NCBI GenBank assembly: GCA_002343455.1 | Contig: DDSR01000466.1 | Span: 1 to 18,135 of the forward strand | Direction of reading: 5' to 3' | DNA: 18,135 bases | From: Deltaproteobacteria bacterium UBA2385 | GTDB taxonomy: Bacteria; Myxococcota_A; UBA796; UBA2385 | Shown here: one piece after another, positions 13,658-18,135 of the stretch | Layout of the letters: the number at the start of each line of letters is the position of its first letter | How positions within the stretch are numbered: position 1 is the stretch's first letter | Program-made: the position numbers and the translations under genes | The notes under the pieces: model-generated | Database searches by the model: none | Told to the model about the DNA's origin: nothing | What the model saw: only the letters and a program-made list of their open reading frames with translations

Positions 13658-15016
13658 ATGCTGCTCGCAATACTATGGCTCTCCACCGAGGCTGCTGCAT
13701 GGGAAATGAACACCTGGGTTCGTGACACCTACGGATGCAGCCTTGCCAGCACCTTCCCGCTCACCCTTGCCTCCGAGGAAGACAGCCTTCCAGTCTACTT
13801 CGCACACGGGGAGCCCGGCTGGACCGCCATCTGGCGTGCACGCGCCATCGCCGCAATGGAGATCTACTCCGCTCCCACTGCACTACCGGCCAGCACCTGG
13901 TCATGGGAATCCGAGGGGTTGCTGGAGACCTTCGTCCACGACCCAGACCTGGACAGCGATCTGCCTGAAGATGTCCGAGCCTCGTACGAGCAGATGGTGC
14001 AGCTCGTGTGGCTCACGCCATCGGAGTTCAACTCAATCTCCGAAGACCTCGGCGGCGGGCCAAACCTCCGCGCCGTCACCTGGATACAAGTCCACAACGA
14101 CGATCCCTGCGACACGAGCCGCTGGATGTTCGCCATCGCCTTCAACCAAGCCTACGCCTGGAAGACTCCGCTTCCGGTCGAGCTTTCATGGGAGCTTCCC
14201 AGCGCGACGCATCCTGCCGCGCTCAACAGCTTTCCCACCGCCCTCGCCCATGAGCTTGGGCACATTGTTGGCCTGGGTCATATCTGCCGACCTGGGGCAT
14301 CGTCCTCCGGACCCTGCTACCCTGACCTGATGCACCCCGGGAGCCCCGGCGTCGTCGCTGGGGACGAGCGAAACGCGGCCCTCGACCCGGCGCCGTTCCA
14401 GCTCAGCCCCGACATGGCCTCGGGACTGGGAACGCTGTACCCCGCGCCTGTCCCGGGCGGGCTCAACCTGCAGTTGATGAAGTTTCACGACGGTCCTGCG
14501 CTGGACATCGGATACCCGGAGCGGCGACGGCCGCGCGAGACATGGACCGAGGCCTGGGCGGACCTGACCAATGAAAGCTGGGACTGCTTCCACTGTGAGG
14601 ATCCGACCGCCGTGCCCGAGAACGCGATGCTCATCACCGCAGGTATGGCCGGTTCAGGCTGTGTGGAGACCGAAGTAGTGTTCCGCCTGACCTGGGATGA
14701 ATATTCGGATTGCGACATTGACAGCGAGTACACCATCACCCTACCCATCAGCTGGCACAACTGGGTGGTCGATGGCATCGAGGACACCGTTCCCATTACA
14801 CTGTGCGAAAGTGAGACCGTGTCCGTCGGGCCGGAATGGATCTCACTTCCTGAGGGCTACAGCGGATCGCCCTGGCGGATCTGCGCGGTGATCGACCCGT
14901 ACGAAGAGCTGGCCGACGTGGACCGTTCGGACAACCGGGTGATGTCCGATATGCTCCTTGATGTTCACGAGTTCGGCTACGAGACCCCGGTGTGTTCCCT
15001 GGTCACTTTGCCTTGA
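13658..15016 (+). CDS. Secreted metzincin-type zinc metalloprotease with C-terminal adhesive-like domain
   Basis: A 452-residue exported protein. A short signal peptide ends near AAA (residues 12-14). The metzincin zinc site HELGHIVGLGH is at H198, E199, H202, G205 and H208, with a probable Met-turn at M225 (DLMHPGS). The site is preceded by a roughly 190-residue domain. The C-terminal half, from about 265, is rich in beta strands and cysteines and ends with WRICAVIDPYEELADVDRSDNRV near 408-430, resembling a CARDB-type domain. It likely cleaves proteins outside the cell or at its surface. The ATG lies one base after the lipoprotein stop, with AGGGAG at 13646-13651. Codon use is less GC-biased than in the flanking chromosome, which fits horizontal acquisition. 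It converges on a broken minus-strand gene. Confidence 0.85.
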   Translation: MLLAILWLSTEAAAWEMNTWVRDTYGCSLASTFPLTLASEEDSLPVYFAHGEPGWTAIWRARAIAAMEIYSAPTALPASTWSWESEGLLETFVHDPDLDSDLPEDVRASYEQMVQLVWLTPSEFNSISEDLGGGPNLRAVTWIQVHNDDPCDTSRWMFAIAFNQAYAWKTPLPVELSWELPSATHPAALNSFPTALAHELGHIVGLGHICRPGASSSGPCYPDLMHPGSPGVVAGDERNAALDPAPFQLSPDMASGLGTLYPAPVPGGLNLQLMKFHDGPALDIGYPERRRPRETWTEAWADLTNESWDCFHCEDPTAVPENAMLITAGMAGSGCVETEVVFRLTWDEYSDCDIDSEYTITLPISWHNWVVDGIEDTVPITLCESETVSVGPEWISLPEGYSGSPWRICAVIDPYEELADVDRSDNRVMSDMLLDVHEFGYETPVCSLVTLP

Positions 15017-15046
15017 GAGCGGCCACGGCCCGCGAGTGACCCCGTC

Positions 15047-15148
15047 CTACGGCACGGCCACCGGCAGCACCGTGCTCAGGATCGGCGAAGCGATGATGTC
15101 GACGCTGTCATCCTCGTACAGACCGAGCGTGTCGTCGAGCTGGAAGGC
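15047..15148 (-). pseudogene. C-terminal fragment of a minus-strand gene interrupted by IS630
   Basis: The minus strand reads AFQLDDTLGLYEDD...STVLPVAVP then stop (33 codons), with strongly G/C third positions. It ends at the IS630 left edge. The right-hand fragment at 16488-16680 continues it in the same frame across the TA target, but the joined codon at the TA is TAG. Function unknown. Confidence 0.6.
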
Positions 15149-15205
15149 CTAGTACCCCGTCAACTTGACTTTGACTGGTTGAGTGGCTCCAGCCGGAATC
15201 AGCAG

Positions 15206-15454
15206 TCAGTGCCTTCGGAGCACCGGCAGGCACCCGGGGTCCACCAAGATTTCGATGCTGCGGGGGGCGCCGGGCATTCTTGAGATGAGGCCCAGGTCGG
15301 TGAGCCTCGCGACCATGTTCTGGGCCGTCGCTCCTGAGACCGCGAAGAAGCGCTGGATGTCGAAGATGGCAGGGGGGAATCCATGGATGGTGGAGTAGGC
15401 GTAGATGAACGCAAGGTACTGGCCTTTCTTCTCGGTGAACTGTGGCTCGGGCAT
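15206..15454 (-). CDS. LexA-like winged-helix DNA-binding passenger protein of the IS630 element
   Basis: An 82-residue protein starting MPEPQFTEKKGQYLAFIYAY. It has a LexA-type N-terminal winged-helix pattern: helix FTEKKGQYLAFIYAYS, PPAIFDIQRFFAVSGATAQNMVARLTDLGLI as the helix-turn-helix, and RSIEILVDP as the wing. There is no protease domain, so it is a DNA-binding module only, perhaps regulating the adjacent transposase, with which it is divergent (76 bases between starts). Similar small proteins are often seen with IS630 transposases. The ATG at 15454 is preferred over an in-frame TTG at 15496; Shine-Dalgarno support is weak for both. Confidence 0.72.
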   Translation of the reverse strand: MPEPQFTEKKGQYLAFIYAYSTIHGFPPAIFDIQRFFAVSGATAQNMVARLTDLGLISRMPGAPRSIEILVDPGCLPVLRRH

Positions 15455-15530
15455 GGCGTTCTGGGGGTGGCAAGGGGGTTGCGGTTGACCTGTCAATAGG
15501 TGATCTCGGGTTCACTTCCAGGAGGACCCC

Positions 15531-16477
15531 GTGAACCTACGCTACATCGTCGAACTCGAAGAACAAGAGCGCGCCCTGCTCCAGGAGTTGACTCGATCAG
15601 GCAAGCCGGCCGCTCGACGAGTCAAGCGAGCCCACATCCTGCTCATGGCGGATGGGCACCTCTACAGCGACGCCGAAGTCGCGAGAGCGTTGGCAACGAG
15701 CGAATCGAGCGTGGCGAGAACGCGCAAGGAGTTCGTCGAACACGGCCTTGAAGCCGCGCTCAACGATCTACCGGCTCCTGGGGCGCCCAAGAAGTTGACC
15801 GCGGACCAGAACGCTCGGCTCGTCGCTCTGGCGTGTTCGGCGCCCCCAACTGGCCGCAGTCGCTGGACCCTTCGATTGCTTGCTGACGAGCTGGTGGTGC
15901 TATGCGAGGACCTGGAGGCCGTCAGCCACGAGACCGTTCGGAAGCGACTCGCTGAGAACAAGCTGAAGCCGTGGCTCAAGAAGATGTGGTGCATCCGCAA
16001 GGTCGACGCCGACTTCATCGCCCGGATGGAGAGGTCATAGTCAGCGACACCAGGACCGCCGTGGACTACGCGCTCGCTATGCGCACGCTCGTGGACGAGT
16101 ACTACCCAGAGGCACTCAAGATCCGCGTCGTTCAGGACAACCTCAACACCCATGGACCGGCGTCGCTCTACAAGGCATTCCCAGCGCCCGAAGCCCGACG
16201 GATCCTTCGGCGCCTGGAGTTCCACTACACACCGACCCATGCGTCCTGGCTGAACATGGTCGAGATCGAAATCGGCGTGATGACCCAGCAATGCCTCGAT
16301 CGCCGCATCGCCGACATCGAGACCCTCCGTGTCGAAGTACAGGCCTGGGTAGACCGGCGCAATCGGGAGGGCGCCTCCATCAACTGGCTCTTCGACGTGA
16401 ACCTGGCCCGAGACAAGATGGCCAGGCACTATCCGGTGCCCTCAGTGCCCTCCCTCAAACAGTCAAACGCTGCTTGA
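15531..16477 (+). pseudogene. IS630-family transposase, internal deletion and frameshift
   Basis: The N-terminal part (15531-16040) holds helix-turn-helix segments and SHETVRKRLAENKLKPW...DADFIARMER. The C-terminal part, in the next frame (from about 16030), reads VSDTRTAVDYA...VVQDNLNTHG...EFHYTPTHASWLNMVEIEI. Compared with the family, about 70 residues are missing at the junction, including the first catalytic Asp (the FDE block). The second Asp and the Glu remain. Frame is lost at the junction near 16030-16040. The transposase cannot be active; the element could only move in trans. Confidence 0.88.
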
Positions 16478-16487
16478 CGGGGTACTA

Positions 16488-16680
16488 GGGCGGGCTGAGG
16501 CTGACGCTGACCCGGCCCATATGCCAGGCGGCCAGGCCGGTGCCCTCGACCTCTTCCAGGCGCAGGCCGAGAGCGGTCGGGTCCACGCGCGCGCTGGCGA
16601 CATGATCGGAGTCGCCCTCGGCGAGGTAGGGCGAGTTGGCCACGGAGGCCGAGGGAAGGGAGCGCTCGGGGTGTTTCAGC
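16488..16680 (-). pseudogene. Upstream fragment of the IS630-interrupted minus-strand gene
   Basis: The minus strand reads LLKHPERSLPSASVANSPYL...AWHMGRVSVSLSPP up to the TA target, with strongly G/C third positions. Its upstream end is cut where homology to SGNH A begins at about 16681. Product unrecognised; probably exported judging from composition (low confidence). Confidence 0.55.
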
Positions 16681-16919
16681 AGGCTCGACGGAGCCCCCGT
16701 CGAGGAGAACAGCCATGTCCGGGGAGTGGTGAAGGTCCTGCGCCACCGGGTCCAGGTGCCCGACGCCGCCTGCCTGCTGATCGGCCCGACCGATCGGGGC
16801 AAGCGCATCGCCCGCGACACCTTCGTCGTCTGATCCACCTCAGCGGGGCCGGCTACGTCTGGAGCGCGGATCGCCTGCTCATGGCGATGGAGCAGGCGGG
16901 GGGGCTGGTCGCTCCTTGA
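16681..16919 (+). pseudogene. Collapsed fragment of SGNH hydrolase A
   Basis: Three segments of SGNH A joined by two deletions. Bases 16681-16765 match about 10903-10987 at roughly 85%. Bases 16759-16832 match 11281-11354 with one mismatch. Bases 16831-16919 match 11501-11589 at about 97%. The junctions lie in shared CCCGACG and CTG, so about 300 and 150 bases were lost at microhomologies. The second junction creates a TGA and shifts frame, so no hydrolase is made. Confidence 0.85.
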
Positions 16920-16953
16920 CCGGGGGGAGGTCGGTCTGGGTCTCGCGCCACTC
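16831..16953. repeat. Right 123-bp direct repeat (SGNH A/B convergent junction)
   Basis: Partner of 11501-11623, offset 5330 bases. It contains the A terminus (stop 16917-16919) and the B terminus (stop 16879-16881), overlapping by 41 bases. Confidence 0.9.
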
Positions 16954-18135
16954 GTCGTAGGACGCCTCGAGCGCGTCGGCGAGGCTGTGGCCGATGATCT
17001 CCAGCCCCTCGTCGCTGAGGTGGATGAGGTCCGTCCAGGCCAGCCGGGGCTCGTGGTCCAGCCAGCGGGAGAAGGAGCCCTCTCCGCCCATGGCGTCCCG
17101 CGCGCTCCAGAAGGCGCAGCCGGCCTCGGTCGCCGCCTGGCGCTGCAGCTCGACCATCTTGCTGAGGGCGGGCTTGCTGACGACCTGGCCGCGCTCGCGG
17201 GTGGCCTGATCGAGCGGGGTGATGACGAGGCAGGAGGCCTCGGGCGCGCCAGCGCGCAGGCGGGCGAGCACCTTGAGGTAGGTCTCCTTGTAGAGGGAGC
17301 CGTCGCCCTTGACCAGCGAGGGGTAGGAGAGCTCGTTGCCGCCGGTCTGGTAGACCAGCAGCGAGGGGGCCCGGCGGGTGACCTGGCCGGCGAGGTGGCG
17401 GGCCGCCTGGTTGGTGAGCATCGAGCCCTGGCCGGAGCCGGCGACGCCGAAGCTCTCCCAGGTCAGGCCGGGGCCGGCGGTCTCCAGGGCGACGCCGTAG
17501 ACCGTGACCGGCCCGCTGCCGTCGGCCTTCAGGTAGACGGTGGAGGAGCCCTCGGGGCTCTCGACCAGGGCGAAGTCGTCCCAGGTGCGGTCGTTGCCGG
17601 TGTTGGTCGAGACGGTGGTTCCCGGCGCGCCCCGCGGCTTCATGCTGAGGCGGCCGCCCCCAGGCTGCCGCTGGTAGTGCAGGTCGAAGCGAAACAGGGG
17701 CTGGCGCTCGGCGCTGCCCTTGGTCCCCGGGGGCTGGCTGCCTCCCAGGGTGGCGGAGGCCTCGCCCACAGCGGTCGAGACGGTCCCGGCCAGCCCGTAG
17801 GCGTCGGTGCGCGCGCCCCCGTGGGTGATGCCCAGGCTCTCCCACTCGCCCTGGGTGTAGCGCAGGACGCCCGGGCGGATGGCCCAGCGGGGGTCGACGG
17901 CGACGGCCAGGAAGCCCGGCCCGCCGTCGCCGAAGCGGGACTGCAGGCGCTCGCGGACGGTCATGGTGATGCCGTCGCCGGCGATGGTGGAGTCGCCCCA
18001 GTGCAGGGTCTTGACGACGAGGCCGGGCTCCTGCGCGTCCAGCCGGGCGAGGTCGCGGAACCAGGCGTCCAGCGCGCCGGGGGGGACCTCCAGCCGGGTG
18101 GGCACGGCGGGCGGGCGCGAGGGGAGGGGAGGCGG
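16879..18135 (-). CDS. SGNH/GDSL-family hydrolase, copy B (5' end outside window)
   Basis: At least 418 residues, open to the right edge. An in-frame GTG at 18105 could start translation, but the frame continues upstream through a Pro-rich linker-like stretch. By analogy with copy A, a signal peptide probably lies beyond the window. The nucleophile motif is canonical LHWGDST; block III reads YQTGGNE, and block V reads TDLIHLS near the C-terminus. The CBM-like insert between blocks I and III parallels copy A, so A and B are distant paralogues of similar size and domain order. The C-terminal tail (RETQTDLPPVKERPAPPP) is antisense to the A terminus. It is probably an exported envelope or polysaccharide esterase, with substrate unknown. 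Confidence 0.85.
   Translation of the reverse strand, partial: PPPLPSRPPAVPTRLEVPPGALDAWFRDLARLDAQEPGLVVKTLHWGDSTIAGDGITMTVRERLQSRFGDGGPGFLAVAVDPRWAIRPGVLRYTQGEWESLGITHGGARTDAYGLAGTVSTAVGEASATLGGSQPPGTKGSAERQPLFRFDLHYQRQPGGGRLSMKPRGAPGTTVSTNTGNDRTWDDFALVESPEGSSTVYLKADGSGPVTVYGVALETAGPGLTWESFGVAGSGQGSMLTNQAARHLAGQVTRRAPSLLVYQTGGNELSYPSLVKGDGSLYKETYLKVLARLRAGAPEASCLVITPLDQATRERGQVVSKPALSKMVELQRQAATEAGCAFWSARDAMGGEGSFSRWLDHEPRLAWTDLIHLSDEGLEIIGHSLADALEASYDEWRETQTDLPPVKERPAPPPAPSP

Larger units (their letters stand above)
15152..16485. mobile_element. IS630-family insertion sequence, internally deleted
   Basis: A 1334-bp element. Terminal inverted repeats are 15152-15177 and 16460-16485: GTACCCCGTCAA, six unmatched bases, then TTTGACTG at both ends. 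It is flanked by TA on each side (15150-15151 and 16486-16487), the target duplication expected for IS630/Tc1-mariner elements. It carries a transposase on the plus strand that is broken, and a divergent winged-helix passenger gene. It lies inside a minus-strand gene fragment pair. Confidence 0.88.

Noticed and set aside
1..18135. tRNA, rRNA or CRISPR loci
   Set aside because: None recognised on reading both strands; no clover-leaf or spacer-repeat pattern stood out.

Overview
This is a very GC-rich bacterial window with near-universal G/C third codon positions, lipoproteins with short signal peptides, GTG starts and many secreted hydrolases. The gene style (a CehA/McbA-type PHP lipoprotein with a Thr/Asp-rich linker, paired SGNH hydrolases, flavin and aldehyde oxidoreductases) suggests a myxobacterium-like lineage (Myxococcota or a former deltaproteobacterial relative). 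This placement is inference; no rRNA or tRNA marker was seen.

Region 1 (82-2085, + strand) is a two-gene oxidoreductase operon: an SDR protein with an altered catalytic motif and a luciferase-like flavin monooxygenase. Region 2 (2096-5769, - strand) is a tight convergent operon: a PHP-domain metallohydrolase lipoprotein, a Dph6-like PP-loop ATPase and a small Cys-rich lipoprotein. Region 3 (5841-8629, + strand) holds a VOC protein, a 2-hydroxymuconic-semialdehyde-type aldehyde dehydrogenase and a YkuD L,D-transpeptidase, closed by a 39-nt near-perfect palindrome. Region 4 (8722-11589, + strand) holds a coniferyl-aldehyde-dehydrogenase-like gene followed by an exported SGNH hydrolase (copy A).

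Region 5 (about 11624-16830) looks like an inserted island. It is flanked by 123-bp direct repeats (97% identical, 5330 bp apart) made of the overlapping 3' ends of two convergent SGNH genes, A and B. At the left end A is whole and only the last 24 codons of B remain. At the right end B is whole as far as the window shows and A survives only as three collapsed segments. Recombination between the repeats would remove 5330 bp and restore an A-B convergent pair. The island holds a GxxExxY (PDDEXK-like) gene bracketed by inverted CACGGAG-rich arrays, an intergenic region with a (CCGGGG)5 repeat, a lipoprotein plus secreted metzincin protease operon of lower GC3, and a defective IS630-family element with a winged-helix passenger gene. 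The IS630 element sits in an already broken minus-strand gene. Region 6 (16879-18135, - strand) is SGNH hydrolase B, running off the right edge.

The most interesting candidates are the repeat-bounded split SGNH pair, the GxxExxY cassette with its inverted terminal arrays, and the lipoprotein/metzincin pair, in which the lipoprotein may be a cognate TIMP/NTR-like partner of the protease.
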